Source of the DNA: JAPWJZ01 sp964575605 | GTDB lineage: Bacteria; Pseudomonadota; Alphaproteobacteria; Micavibrionales; UBA2020 | Length of the DNA: 64,000 bases | Assembly: GCA_964575605.1 (NCBI GenBank) | Contig: CAZNRN010000009.1 | Span: 1 to 64,000 of the forward strand | Direction of reading: 5' to 3' | Part shown: piece by piece, positions 28,362-36,771 of the stretch | Layout: the number at the start of each line of letters is the position of its first letter | How positions within the stretch are numbered: position 1 is the stretch's first letter | Translations under genes and position numbers: made by a program | Notes under the pieces: model-generated | Seen by the model: only the letters and a program-made list of their open reading frames with translations | Databases searched by the model: none | What the model was told of the DNA's origin: nothing

Positions 28362-29813
28362 ATGGAACTGATTTTATGGCTGCTGGCCATTCAGGGCATC
28401 ATGGGCGTCTTCGATCTGGTCTATCACCACGAAATGACCGAAAAGCTGACGTGGAAGCCCGCGGCCGCCGAAGAAATGTGGCTGCACGGGTTGCGCAACG
28501 GGCTTTACAGCATCGCCTTCCTCACCTTCGGCTGGGTTGAATGGCATGGCGCATGGGCCTGGGTTTTCGCAGCGATACTTCTGGCCGAAGTCACCATCAC
28601 ATTGACAGATTTCGTCATCGAGGATAAAACCCGCCGCCTCCCCGCGACCGAGCGCGTGACGCATACGCTGCTGGCCATCAACTACGGTGCGGTGCTGGGG
28701 CTGTTCATCCCGCAGTTCATCAAGTGGATGGAACAACCCGCAGGATTCCATTTCGTGAACTACGGGTGGCTGTCGTGGGTCATGGCCATTTATGCCTTTG
28801 GCGTGCTGCTGTGGTTCTTCCGCGATTATTTGCGCGCGCTGCGCTTAAGGCGCATGGCGGCGGCGCAGGTGGCTGTATTGGAGGATGGAAGCCTTGCCGG
28901 AAGACGCGTGCTGGTGACAGGCGGTACGGGATTTATCGGCCGCGCGCTCTGCCGTTCGCTTATCGCCTCCAACTGCCGCGTCACGGTGCTGACGCGCGAT
29001 ATTTCAAAAGCGCTCGACAAATTCGAAGGCCGCGTCGAGCTGGTCGACGATATCAACCGCCTGCGCGATGACGATGTGTTCGATGCCGTCATCAACCTGG
29101 CGGGTGAGCCGCTGGCGCAACGCTGGACGCCGCGCGCACTGGATAAAATGATGCGAAGCCGGCTTGGCACCACACAGGCGCTGCTGGATTTCCTGCGCCG
29201 CGCGGAAAAGAAACCGGAAGTGTTCATCTCGGGCTCCGCCATCGGGCTGTACGGCGTGAACGACACCGACAGTTATATAGAGGCCTCACACCCCTCGAAA
29301 CAAAAGGGCGGCGATTTCGCCAGACAGCTTTGCGAGAAGTGGGAGGCGCTGGCGCAGGAAGCCGAAAGCCTCGGCATCCGCACCGTCCGCCTGCGCCTCG
29401 GCATCGTACTGGAAAAAGACGGCGGCACGCTGTCGGAACTGCTGTTCCCCTTCGATTTCTTTATGGGCGGGCCCATCAGCCATGGGCGGCAGTGGTTTTC
29501 CTGGGTGCATCGTGACGATGTGATCGGACTTATCCTGCACATCATGAAAACAACGCATATTTCGGGCGCCATCAACGCGACCGCGCCCTCACCCGTCACC
29601 AATGCCGAATTCGCCAAGGCCATGGCAAGCGCGATGCGCCGCCCGCATTTCCTGCCGCTGCCGGGTTTCGTGCTGCGGCTGGTGTTCGGGCAGATGGCGG
29701 ATGAAGTGATGCTGAACGGCCAGCGCGTTTTGCCGCGCCGCGCGATCGACAGCGGCTATGTCTTCCGCTACCCCGATATCACGCGCGCCATGGCGGCGAT
29801 ATTCGCGATATAA
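28362..29813 (+). CDS. Membrane domain fused to TIGR01777-type NAD-dependent epimerase
   Basis: A 483-aa fusion. Residues 1-170 hold four to five transmembrane helices (MELILWLLAIQGIMGVFDLV..., then others near 55-80, 105-125 and 135-155). From about 178 an extended SDR/epimerase begins with RRVLVTGGTGFIGRALC, followed by the TIGR01777 motifs VINLAGEPLAQ, FISGSAIGLYGV and LRLGIVLEKDGG. Stand-alone TIGR01777 proteins of about 300 aa are usual; the N-terminal membrane part ties this one to the inner membrane. It follows the DUF4166 gene and is probably controlled by the divergent ArsR gene. Substrate unknown. Confidence 0.85.
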   Translation: MELILWLLAIQGIMGVFDLVYHHEMTEKLTWKPAAAEEMWLHGLRNGLYSIAFLTFGWVEWHGAWAWVFAAILLAEVTITLTDFVIEDKTRRLPATERVTHTLLAINYGAVLGLFIPQFIKWMEQPAGFHFVNYGWLSWVMAIYAFGVLLWFFRDYLRALRLRRMAAAQVAVLEDGSLAGRRVLVTGGTGFIGRALCRSLIASNCRVTVLTRDISKALDKFEGRVELVDDINRLRDDDVFDAVINLAGEPLAQRWTPRALDKMMRSRLGTTQALLDFLRRAEKKPEVFISGSAIGLYGVNDTDSYIEASHPSKQKGGDFARQLCEKWEALAQEAESLGIRTVRLRLGIVLEKDGGTLSELLFPFDFFMGGPISHGRQWFSWVHRDDVIGLILHIMKTTHISGAINATAPSPVTNAEFAKAMASAMRRPHFLPLPGFVLRLVFGQMADEVMLNGQRVLPRRAIDSGYVFRYPDITRAMAAIFAI

Positions 29814-29845
29814 AGACCTGAAATTACATCATTTTCCGGTTTGAT

Positions 29846-29874
29846 TTGACATATTATTTTCACCGTGCTATTCC
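29846..29874 (+). promoter_or_regulatory. Sigma-70-type promoter for 29930-30736
   Basis: TTGACA at 29846-29851, 17 bases, then TATTCC at 29869-29874. The -35 is followed by TATTA, close to the extended motif seen at other promoters here. Confidence 0.55.
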
Positions 29875-29929
29875 TCGGTACGATAAATCAAATACCTTTT
29901 CAAAAAACAAAAAACCGAGGATGTGTACG

Positions 29930-30736
29930 ATGACCGATCTCAACAAAAAATTCGACGACAAAGCCAAGGCCCCCGAACTGATGGAGCCTGAAATTTACGC
30001 CGCCACCCTGCGCAGCCTGCTGGCGCGCGGCAAGGGCTACGGCAAGACAGAAAACGTTGCAGGTTTCCTGCTGCCCGACCTGCACATCGTCACCGAAACC
30101 AAGACCGGACTGACAGAAACCGACAAAATCGTGAAGGTCGAGAAGCTCTACGTCATCATGGACCTCAATCAGTACCCGCAGGAACTGCAGCGCGGCCTCG
30201 TCATTAAAGACATCGCCAAGAACTGGGGCGGCAAGACGATCGGCGAGCGCGAACTGGAAGACCCCGATTTCAAGGGCCCCGGCCTCTGGACCAACAAGCA
30301 GGGCGCTTTCGAATTCGACTACGTGAAGGCGAACCCGTCGCGCACCGACAGCGTCTTCAAGCCGAACCCCGAGGCTTACCGCGTCACGCTGCAAACCAAC
30401 GACACTGTCGTGATCCCCGTGCAGTGGGGCACCTTCAAGGTCGAGGCCGGCGGCACGCTGGCCATCCGCGAGCGCGACATCTCCGCATTGGCCGAAGCGC
30501 TTGATTCCATCGCCAAGGGCAAAGCCACGATCGAAGACGCGCTCTATGCGAAAAACGACAAAGGCCAGACCGTCGCAAAATTCGACGTCTACGGCATGGA
30601 ACCCAAGTTCCTTGAAAACAACTACAACCCCGTGACCCTGAAAGCATCGACGCAGGAAACGCAGGCGGCCTTCAAGCCCAAGCGTCCCGGCCCCTGCCTG
30701 ATCGGCAAACACGCCCCGGGCGCTAAAGGCAAGTAA
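29930..30736 (+). CDS. Unrecognised protein, tandem paralogue A
   Basis: A 268-aa soluble protein with no signal peptide or membrane segment. It shares a common plan with the next gene: an N-terminal helix (YAATLRSLLARGKGYGK), then EKLYVIMDLNQYP, a GPGLWT motif, a V-x-P-V-x-W-G-T strand and a final FDVYGMEPKFLENNYNPVTL. The GAGG at 29917-29920 fits ATG 29930 (nine-base spacing) better than ATG 29921. The C-terminus is basic and Pro-rich. I do not recognise the family. It has its own promoter and terminator. Confidence 0.6.
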   Translation: MTDLNKKFDDKAKAPELMEPEIYAATLRSLLARGKGYGKTENVAGFLLPDLHIVTETKTGLTETDKIVKVEKLYVIMDLNQYPQELQRGLVIKDIAKNWGGKTIGERELEDPDFKGPGLWTNKQGAFEFDYVKANPSRTDSVFKPNPEAYRVTLQTNDTVVIPVQWGTFKVEAGGTLAIRERDISALAEALDSIAKGKATIEDALYAKNDKGQTVAKFDVYGMEPKFLENNYNPVTLKASTQETQAAFKPKRPGPCLIGKHAPGAKGK

Positions 30737-30758
30737 CTGAAAATAAAAGATAATTGTG

Positions 30759-30792
30759 AATTGCGGGAGCCCTGAAAGCTCCCGCAATTTAT
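30759..30792 (+). terminator. Rho-independent terminator after 29930-30736
   Basis: Perfect 12-bp stem AATTGCGGGAGC / GCTCCCGCAATT, 7-base loop, then TTATTT. It lies directly in front of the promoter of the next gene, so the two paralogues are separate transcription units. Confidence 0.85.
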
Positions 30793-30821
30793 TTGACATA
30801 ATATGTTAAATCCTTTATATT
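30793..30821 (+). promoter_or_regulatory. Sigma-70-type promoter for 30832-31668, short leader
   Basis: TTGACA at 30793-30798, 17 bases, TATATT at 30816-30821. Expected transcription start is about 30828, only a few bases before the ATG at 30832, so the message may be leaderless or nearly so. Confidence 0.65.
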
Positions 30822-30831
30822 AAACGGCATT

Positions 30832-31668
30832 ATGCAGGACAACGCCCGCGACAGTTTCAACGACAAGGCCCCGCCCCCGCCCGTGATGGATGCGGAGGAT
30901 TACCGCCTGCTGCTCGAAAAACTGCTGGGCGAAGGCAAGGCCTATGGCAAGGATGCGCGCGTGGCCGCCTATGAACTTTCCGATATCGTGCTCGGCACCG
31001 AACAGCTGGTGAAAAAGAAAATGATCGAGGGCGAGGAGCGCATCGCCGTCGAGAAGCTTTACCTGGTGATGGACCTGAAACAATGGCCGAACACCTATGT
31101 GCGTACGCTGGGCCTGAAGGAAATCGGCAACCAGTATTTCGGCCGCATCGCTGGCGAACAGCAGATCAACGCGCATGATTTCAAGGCCCCCGGCCTCTGG
31201 ACATCGCGCAAGAAGGCTTTTGAAAACGATTACACGGCGACGGACGAGGTCGACGAGAACGGCAACCATGCCTTTATCTACAAGCCCAACTCCGATGCCT
31301 TCCGCCTCTGCCTGCCCGTCAAGCACGACATGACGCTACCGGTAATGTGGGGCACGTATATGGTCGGCAAGGGGGGTATGCTGGCACTGCGGCAGGACCA
31401 TGTACCGCAAGTGGCACAGGCGCTAGACAATATCCGCGCCGGCAAACAGACCGCCGAACAAGCGCTTTTCACCACGGGCAAAGCCGGCCAGCGCGTCACG
31501 GTGTTCGACGTTTACGGCATGGATCCCGGCTTCCTCGAGAAGAATTACCAGCCCGTGACGCTGAAGCGCGAAGTGCAGGACATTTGTGAGCGCTTCAAGG
31601 AACGCCTGCCGAAGCGCACCATGCGCCCGCTACGCCTGAAAAACGCTGGCATCCCCGACGTCCAATAA
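30832..31668 (+). CDS. Unrecognised protein, tandem paralogue B
   Basis: A 278-aa soluble protein, paralogue of 29930-30736. Shared elements include EKLYLVMDLKQWP, APGLWTSRKKAFENDY, MWGTYMVGKGGMLALRQ and VFDVYGMDPGFLEKNYQPVTL, all in the same order. The C-terminus is basic. There is no recognisable ribosome-binding site before ATG 30832 and the promoter is unusually close, suggesting leaderless translation. Family and role unknown. Confidence 0.6.
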   Translation: MQDNARDSFNDKAPPPPVMDAEDYRLLLEKLLGEGKAYGKDARVAAYELSDIVLGTEQLVKKKMIEGEERIAVEKLYLVMDLKQWPNTYVRTLGLKEIGNQYFGRIAGEQQINAHDFKAPGLWTSRKKAFENDYTATDEVDENGNHAFIYKPNSDAFRLCLPVKHDMTLPVMWGTYMVGKGGMLALRQDHVPQVAQALDNIRAGKQTAEQALFTTGKAGQRVTVFDVYGMDPGFLEKNYQPVTLKREVQDICERFKERLPKRTMRPLRLKNAGIPDVQ

Positions 31669-32352
31669 TTACTTGAAAAGATAACCGCCGTCGCCCTGCG
31701 TGACGATGAGCTGCGGGGTTTCCGCATCTGCCTCGATCTTGGCGCGCAGCTGGGCGATATGCCATTGCACCGCCTTGTCCTCGCCGCTCGGGTGGCCGGA
31801 CCAGCAGAGCGGCTTCAGTTCGGCTGGCGTCACTACATGGCCGCGACGCGCAAGGAACAGGCGCAGGAAAGCAATTTCGCGGAAGGATAAATCTACGCTA
31901 TGCCCGTCGCGTTCGGCGCGAAGCTGCCCCGGAAACACCGTGACTTCGTTGAAGGCAAAGCTTTCGGAGGCCTTGGCGGGTTCGCGGATGGCGGTGATTT
32001 GCTTGGCCAGGTATTTCACGCGCGCGGTGATGTCGGCGAAATCGAAGGGCTTGGTGATGTAGTCGTTCGCGCCAGCCTCCATCGCCTTCACCATGTCAGC
32101 CTCGCCGGTGCGGGAGGTGACGATGAGGATGGCGACGTTCTTGTCCGTCTTGCGGATTTCGCGGCAGACGTCGATGCCGGACATATCGTCCATCAGCACA
32201 TCGAGGCAGATGATGTCGGGATTGAACGCCGCATATTGCGACAGCCCTTCCCTGCCCCCGCCCGCGTTTTCGACGGTGAAGCCTTCCTTTTCAAGAAGGG
32301 TGTCGAGCATGTTGCGGATTTTCGGGTTATCGTCGACGACGAGGACTTTCAT
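31669..32352 (-). CDS. OmpR-family response regulator (orphan)
   Basis: A 227-aa two-domain response regulator. The receiver has the acidic pair VVDDNP, phospho-acceptor Asp at position 51 (CLDVLMDDMSG), Thr/Ser in LIVTSRTG and the Lys in YITKPFDFAD. The C-terminal winged helix has the OmpR pattern (VDLSFREIAFLRLFL, AVQWHIAQLRAKIEAD, GGYLFK). No histidine kinase is nearby, so its partner is elsewhere. It is separated from the upstream GNAT gene by about 70 bases and faces the paralogue pair convergently. Confidence 0.92.
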   Translation of the reverse strand: MKVLVVDDNPKIRNMLDTLLEKEGFTVENAGGGREGLSQYAAFNPDIICLDVLMDDMSGIDVCREIRKTDKNVAILIVTSRTGEADMVKAMEAGANDYITKPFDFADITARVKYLAKQITAIREPAKASESFAFNEVTVFPGQLRAERDGHSVDLSFREIAFLRLFLARRGHVVTPAELKPLCWSGHPSGEDKAVQWHIAQLRAKIEADAETPQLIVTQGDGGYLFK

Positions 32353-32421
32353 GGCTTCTCCCTGACCCCGCTATCATGGCAAACGGGGGCGGCGCTGGCA
32401 AGGAGAGGTTTCTGAACGCCG

Positions 32422-32694
32422 TTAGGGCGCAGGCGGCTGCTTCTGGTTCTTGCGCATCCATGACACGGCATAGCCGCAGATGGGCACGATCTCCGCGCCT
32501 TCTTTGCCCGCCGCCTGGACGATATGCTTCATCAGCGTGCCGGCGGCGCCGGTGCCGCGCAGTTCTTCGGGCGAGAAGACGAAGTCGATGAAAAGCTTTT
32601 TGCCCTCGCGGCGGTAATCGGCATAGGCGGTATGGCCGTCGACCGTGTATTCGAAACGGCTTTCGCCGGTGTTGTCGGAAAATTGTCCGCTCAT
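32422..32694 (-). CDS. Small GNAT-like N-acetyltransferase (NATD1/COG2388 type)
   Basis: A 90-aa protein matching the short GNAT fold of the YidJ/NATD1 kind: FEYTVDGHTAYADYRREGKKLF, IDFVFSPEELRGTGAAGTLMKH, where R-G-T-G-A-A is the acetyl-CoA loop, then IVPICGYAVSWM containing the conserved P-x-C. Acceptor unknown. Its start overlaps the stop of the upstream dusB gene by four bases, so it is a cotranscribed small partner. It ends in a QPPAP tail. Confidence 0.85.
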   Translation of the reverse strand: MSGQFSDNTGESRFEYTVDGHTAYADYRREGKKLFIDFVFSPEELRGTGAAGTLMKHIVQAAGKEGAEIVPICGYAVSWMRKNQKQPPAP

Positions 32695-33677
32695 GATATT
32701 GCTCCCTCTGTCAGCTGGATGAAGTAGTGTTGCAGGCGCGCGGTGACGTCCTCCGCCTTGTCCATGCGGTTGACGTCGGCGCGCATTTCCTCGTTCCCCG
32801 GCAAATTCTTTACATACCAGGCGATATGCTTGCGCGACGACGGCACACCGACGCGGCTGCCGTAATAACCGATCATCAGGTCGTAATGTTCCAGCAGCGC
32901 ATCGCCGATGGTGCGTGCATCGGGCTCGCCCAGCGATTTGCCGCTGCGGAAATAATCCATGATACGGCTGACCACCCAGGGGCGGCCGAAACTGCCGCGG
33001 CCCACCATCACGCCATCCGCGCCCGACATGTCGAGCGCGCGTTTGGCGTCTTCGGGCGTGAAAATATCGCCGTTCACGACGACCGGAATTTTCACCGCAT
33101 CCTTCACCGCGCGCACCGCCGACCAGTCGGCCGCGCCCTTGTACAGCTGGCAGCGTGTGCGGCCGTGGACGGTAATCATTTTGATGCCGACGTCCTCGGC
33201 GATTTTGGCAAGCTTGGGCGCGTTGATGCTGGCGTGGTCCCAGCCGAGGCGCATTTTGACGGTCACGGGCACGTCGACGGCCCTGGCCGTGGCCTCCATG
33301 ATCTCGCCCGCCAGTTTTTCTTCGCGCATCAGCGCCGAGCCCGCAAGCCGGTTGACGACTTTTTTTACGGGGCAGCCGAAATTGATGTCGATCAGCGCGG
33401 CGCCGCGGCCGGCGTTGATGCGCGCGGCCTCCGCCATTACATCGGGTTCGCAGCCGGCGAGCTGCACCGCCATCGGGAATTCGCCGGCGTAGGATTCAGA
33501 CACGCGGTAATTGGTGCGGATGTTCTCCATCATGCAGCGGCTGGCGATCATTTCCGAGAACACCAGCCCCGCGCCGAATTTCTTGACCATGCGGCGCATG
33601 GGCACATCCGTCACGCCCGTCATGGGCGCCAGGAAGACAGGGTCTTCGATTGCGATGTTGCCGATGGAAAAAGCCAT
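32691..33677 (-). CDS. dusB: tRNA dihydrouridine synthase DusB
   Basis: A 328-aa FMN enzyme. The TIM-barrel start FLAPMTGVTDVPMRRMVKK is typical; catalytic Cys lies in DINFGCPVKKVVNR. Then MRLGWD and VHGRTRCQLYKGAADW hold phosphate/FMN and tRNA contacts, and VNGDIFTPEDAK and GVMVGRGSFGRPWV close the barrel. It reduces uridines in tRNA D-loops using NADPH. In many alphaproteobacteria the gene lies near ntrBC, but here it stands with a GNAT gene (four-base overlap) instead. Start ATG 33677. Confidence 0.94.
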   Translation of the reverse strand: MAFSIGNIAIEDPVFLAPMTGVTDVPMRRMVKKFGAGLVFSEMIASRCMMENIRTNYRVSESYAGEFPMAVQLAGCEPDVMAEAARINAGRGAALIDINFGCPVKKVVNRLAGSALMREEKLAGEIMEATARAVDVPVTVKMRLGWDHASINAPKLAKIAEDVGIKMITVHGRTRCQLYKGAADWSAVRAVKDAVKIPVVVNGDIFTPEDAKRALDMSGADGVMVGRGSFGRPWVVSRIMDYFRSGKSLGEPDARTIGDALLEHYDLMIGYYGSRVGVPSSRKHIAWYVKNLPGNEEMRADVNRMDKAEDVTARLQHYFIQLTEGAIS

Positions 33678-33717
33678 TGCCGCCTTCTAAATCAATTCAT
33701 CAAAGGCGGCAGCCGTC

Positions 33718-33954
33718 TTACTTGACGACGTGGTAGCCTTTGGCCTTGTGCACGCCAACGCATTTGTCTGCCTTGGACTTCTGCATGTTGTAGCCGATCG
33801 CACCGCCCGCGAGCGAGCCCGAGGTTTCGCCGCCGCAGGTGACCACGTCACCGGTTTTATTGTTCTTGAGGACCGTAACCGGCGTGGTGCAGCCCGCGAC
33901 TGCGAACAAGAGCGCAACGAGCGAGGCGACGACGATACCGTTAACTGCTTTCAT
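33718..33954 (-). CDS. Small lipoprotein, glycine-rich
   Basis: A 78-aa lipoprotein: MKAVNGIVVASLVALLFAVAGC gives a lipidated Cys at residue 22. The mature part has VVTCGGETSGSLAGGAIGY, a Gly-rich segment resembling a short glycine zipper, a second Cys pair (TCGG and KCVGVH) and ends GYHVVK. AAGGGGG about eight bases before ATG 33954 supports the start; the longer frame upstream is not convincing. Function unknown, likely in the envelope. Confidence 0.72.
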   Translation of the reverse strand: MKAVNGIVVASLVALLFAVAGCTTPVTVLKNNKTGDVVTCGGETSGSLAGGAIGYNMQKSKADKCVGVHKAKGYHVVK

Positions 33955-34061
33955 AGTAAAACCCCCTTGGTTTGTTCCGCGCATATCATCACGTATGGCT
34001 GCCCCGAAATCAAGGTTAAAAAAATCCTTTAATATCATGGATTTTATAGGAAATCTGGGAA

Positions 34062-34970
34062 TCAGACCTGCGCCGGTATCTTCACGCCGCGCTCCGCCTC
34101 GGCCTTCATATGGCAGATGAAGCCATAGAGGTTTTCGGCGTCGAGGCCGTGCAGCATCAGGCGGAAGCCCGCCTCGAAGGTCGACATCGGCACCATCGGG
34201 TGGTGGTTGTTGACGAGGCTGAGGATTACCTCGCGGTTGAACAGCCGCGCGGTGTAAATAGCAATGGTCTCGTCAAGCTGCAGCGAGTTGCTGGCGCGCC
34301 AGAAATCATTGTCGGAAAGGAAGACGCCAAACATCGGGGTATAGAATTCGATGGCGGATTGCAGGTCGAGCACGTTGTGCCAGCTGTCCGGCATATCGGG
34401 CAGGTTCTGGTCAACCTCCTCGATCGCCGAAAAGTTAATTTTATCGAGCGGCATGGGCTCTATATTCTTGCCGCGCGCGCGGATATAGGCGTTCATCGCG
34501 ATGATGAAGTTGTAGATATTGATATCGTGCTGCACGAAAACATTGGGGCGCAGGTCCTCGATACTTTTGGGCAGCAGCGGGTGCGAGGGCAGCGCGCCGC
34601 CCGCGATGTTGTCGTTCAGGAAGCGTAAAATCTGGCTGCCGATGCGGAAATGGCGGCAGATCAGGTAATTCGCATCCTTGTCGACGAAATTGCGCATACC
34701 CCAGCAGATCATGCCGTGCAGGCCCTTCGACGAGGTCAGTTTATTGGGGATAAGGATGCGCACCAGCTGTACCAGCGCAATCGAAAGCCTCGCCAGCGGC
34801 CGCAGCACGGGCAGGAAGAAACGGCGGCACCACAGCGCGTTGTTGCGCATCAGCGCCGCGCGCGGCGCGTCCTGCATGAACAGGCTGGTATCCAGCAGCA
34901 GCGCATGCCACGGGTCGGGGTTCAGCGGGTCGTGCCCGGGGATGACGATGGGTTGCGGTTCGGCTGTCAT
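34062..34970 (-). CDS. Unknown membrane-associated protein, last gene of KAS III/redox/ABC operon
   Basis: A 302-aa protein with a hydrophobic stretch at about 53-75 (LPVLRPLARLSIALVQLVRIL) and otherwise soluble, helix-rich sequence. Notable are WCRRFFLP, HFRIGSQILRFLNDN, NVFVQHDINIYNFI and conserved-looking His and Asp residues. Its start overlaps the stop of the redox gene by four bases, so it belongs to the same operon. I do not recognise the family; it could be a tailoring or transfer enzyme for the operon's product, but that is only inference. Confidence 0.65.
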   Translation of the reverse strand: MTAEPQPIVIPGHDPLNPDPWHALLLDTSLFMQDAPRAALMRNNALWCRRFFLPVLRPLARLSIALVQLVRILIPNKLTSSKGLHGMICWGMRNFVDKDANYLICRHFRIGSQILRFLNDNIAGGALPSHPLLPKSIEDLRPNVFVQHDINIYNFIIAMNAYIRARGKNIEPMPLDKINFSAIEEVDQNLPDMPDSWHNVLDLQSAIEFYTPMFGVFLSDNDFWRASNSLQLDETIAIYTARLFNREVILSLVNNHHPMVPMSTFEAGFRLMLHGLDAENLYGFICHMKAEAERGVKIPAQV

Positions 34971-35641
34971 GTATTGCCCGCCTCCTCCAGCTGCAAACGG
35001 TAAAGCCGCGCGACGACCTTGGCCGTCTTCACGATATCGCGCCCCATGCCCGGGATGTCGAGGATGCCGGAGCCGAGCGCTTCGTCGAACTGCTCCATAT
35101 GCCCTTCGTCGTTGGCGGCGTGGTAGAGCAGGAAGCTGACCTGTTTGTCCTCCAGCTTCAGCTGGTCGCGGATGGCACGGCCCCATTCGCTGGCCTTGTG
35201 CTGACCGAGGCCCTCGATGATGAACATCGCGCCAAGCAAGCTAAAAGGGTTCGGCTGGCTGGATTTGTGGAACATGTATCCATGCAGCGCCTCGGTGCCG
35301 ATATTTTTCTCGGCCGTGCGGATGTCTTCGGCCTTGCCGCCCGCGGAGACGTAGTCGTTTTCCAGCATCTGGTAATCGCGGTGCTCGGCCACGGCGTGGC
35401 GCAGATACATGGAGCGCAGGTCGAGGAATTTTTCATCGACGCCCGATGCCGCCCGCGCAATCCAGCGGGAGCCTTCGATAACCTGCTGGCGCTGGCCAAG
35501 CAGCAAAAGACGGTAATCTTCGGCACGGAAGGCGCCACGCTGCAGCTTGGCGATCAGCGGCACGGTGTCGAGCGCGGTTGAAAAATCGCTCCAGACGCGC
35601 ACCAGGGCGCGCAGCACTTCGGCTTTAGACATTTCGCTCAT
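34967..35641 (-). CDS. TenA/heme-oxygenase-like iron-containing redox protein
   Basis: A 224-aa all-helical protein with the heme-oxygenase-like (TenA, PqqC, CADD, UndA) pattern. Candidate metal ligands are spaced along the helices: a His and Glu in RHAVAEHRDYQMLE, a Glu in FIIEGLGQHKASEW, and YHAANDEGHMEQFDEAL near the end. Relatives are non-heme di-iron or mono-iron oxidases, some acting on fatty acids (UndA) or thioesters. The start ATG 35641 overlaps the KAS III stop by four bases; the frame also runs on upstream without a ribosome site. Probable role: oxidation of the KAS III product. Confidence 0.75.
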   Translation of the reverse strand: MSEMSKAEVLRALVRVWSDFSTALDTVPLIAKLQRGAFRAEDYRLLLLGQRQQVIEGSRWIARAASGVDEKFLDLRSMYLRHAVAEHRDYQMLENDYVSAGGKAEDIRTAEKNIGTEALHGYMFHKSSQPNPFSLLGAMFIIEGLGQHKASEWGRAIRDQLKLEDKQVSFLLYHAANDEGHMEQFDEALGSGILDIPGMGRDIVKTAKVVARLYRLQLEEAGNT

Positions 35642-36771
35642 GCGACCTCCAGCATCATAAACCCGCTCATGGCGCGACCGCTTTCGGGCACCTGGCAAAG
35701 GATTTGCATCCCTTTTTCAAGCTTCACTTCGCGGCACAGCTCTTCCAGCAGCACGAAGATGGAGGCAGCGCCCGTATTGCCGCGGGTGGCAAGGTTGCTG
35801 AACCATTTTTCCTCGGCGATCATCGCATCGGTTTTCTTCAGCAGCGTAATCGCCTCTTCACGCAGCGAGTGCGCGGAATAATGGCTGCACAGCCAAGCCA
35901 CGTCGTTTGGCGAAACTTTCCGGGCGTCGACGAGGTCGAGGTAATGCGCGATCCAGAGCGGGATCATTTTCTTCATCACGTCGAAATCCTGCACCAGCAT
36001 CAAGGCGCCCGCCCGCGCGGCCTCCGCCGGGCTGTTGAATTCGGCCCAGTGGCGCAGCTGCTGCCCCTGCCATGCCCCGCCCGCCAGCATGCAGGTGGGG
36101 AAACGGTCGGCGTAGGAGCGTATATCGATCCACTTGATAAGCAGCGACAGGCGGCGGTTATTGGGCTTGTTTTCCAGTATCATCGCACCCGCGCCGTCTG
36201 ACAGCGTGAAGCGCAGGAAATCGGCGTTCATCGATAACGAGCCGTTTTCGTTGACGGCCGCCGTGCCCTCGTAAAAGCCGGGGCGGAAATAGCGGCTGGA
36301 GAATTCGCTGCCGCAGGCGGCGGCGCAGGCATGTTCCCCCGCCCTGACCTGCAGCCATGCGCTCTTGATCGCCATCAGGGACGAGGCGCAGACGCTCTGG
36401 AAGCTGGCAATCTCGATCGGCTTGAAGCCCGTTTCGGCATGGACGTGCGAGGCGATGCCCGGCACCAGCACGTCGCCGATGGTCGTGGCGGCGGCAAGGT
36501 AAGTAATGTCCGATGCGCTGACCTCGGAATTTTCCAGCGCGGAATGCACGGCGCGCGCGGCCATCTGCGCGTTCGAAAACAGCTGGTTGCCCGCACGGTC
36601 GAGCGCGTAATGGCGGGTGCGGATGCGGTTCTGGCGCAGCACCAGCGCCTTGTAGCGCGAGGGCTTGCCGCCGACACAGCCGATATATTCCTCTATATCC
36701 GCAGACTGGACGGGTTCGCCCGGCATGAAGATGCCGAGGCTGTTGATATATACGTCTTTTATGTCAGTCAT
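35638..36771 (-). CDS. Beta-ketoacyl-ACP synthase III-like enzyme
   Basis: A 377-aa thiolase-fold protein with the KAS III catalytic triad: Cys128 (QSVCASS), His297 (WLCSHYSAH) and Asn332 (RGNTGAAS). Residues YINSLGIFMPGEPV at the start and SDGAGAMILE in the middle fit the family. FabH condenses acetyl-CoA with malonyl-ACP; specialised relatives make alkyl resorcinols, quinolones or other acyl products. The location between a transporter and two tailoring genes favours a specialised role, not house-keeping fatty acid synthesis. The start ATG 36771 overlaps the ATPase gene by four bases. Confidence 0.88.
   Translation of the reverse strand: MTDIKDVYINSLGIFMPGEPVQSADIEEYIGCVGGKPSRYKALVLRQNRIRTRHYALDRAGNQLFSNAQMAARAVHSALENSEVSASDITYLAAATTIGDVLVPGIASHVHAETGFKPIEIASFQSVCASSLMAIKSAWLQVRAGEHACAAACGSEFSSRYFRPGFYEGTAAVNENGSLSMNADFLRFTLSDGAGAMILENKPNNRRLSLLIKWIDIRSYADRFPTCMLAGGAWQGQQLRHWAEFNSPAEAARAGALMLVQDFDVMKKMIPLWIAHYLDLVDARKVSPNDVAWLCSHYSAHSLREEAITLLKKTDAMIAEEKWFSNLATRGNTGAASIFVLLEELCREVKLEKGMQILCQVPESGRAMSGFMMLEVA

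Noticed and set aside
32727..33725. 332-codon plus-strand frame
   Set aside because: Antisense shadow of dusB.
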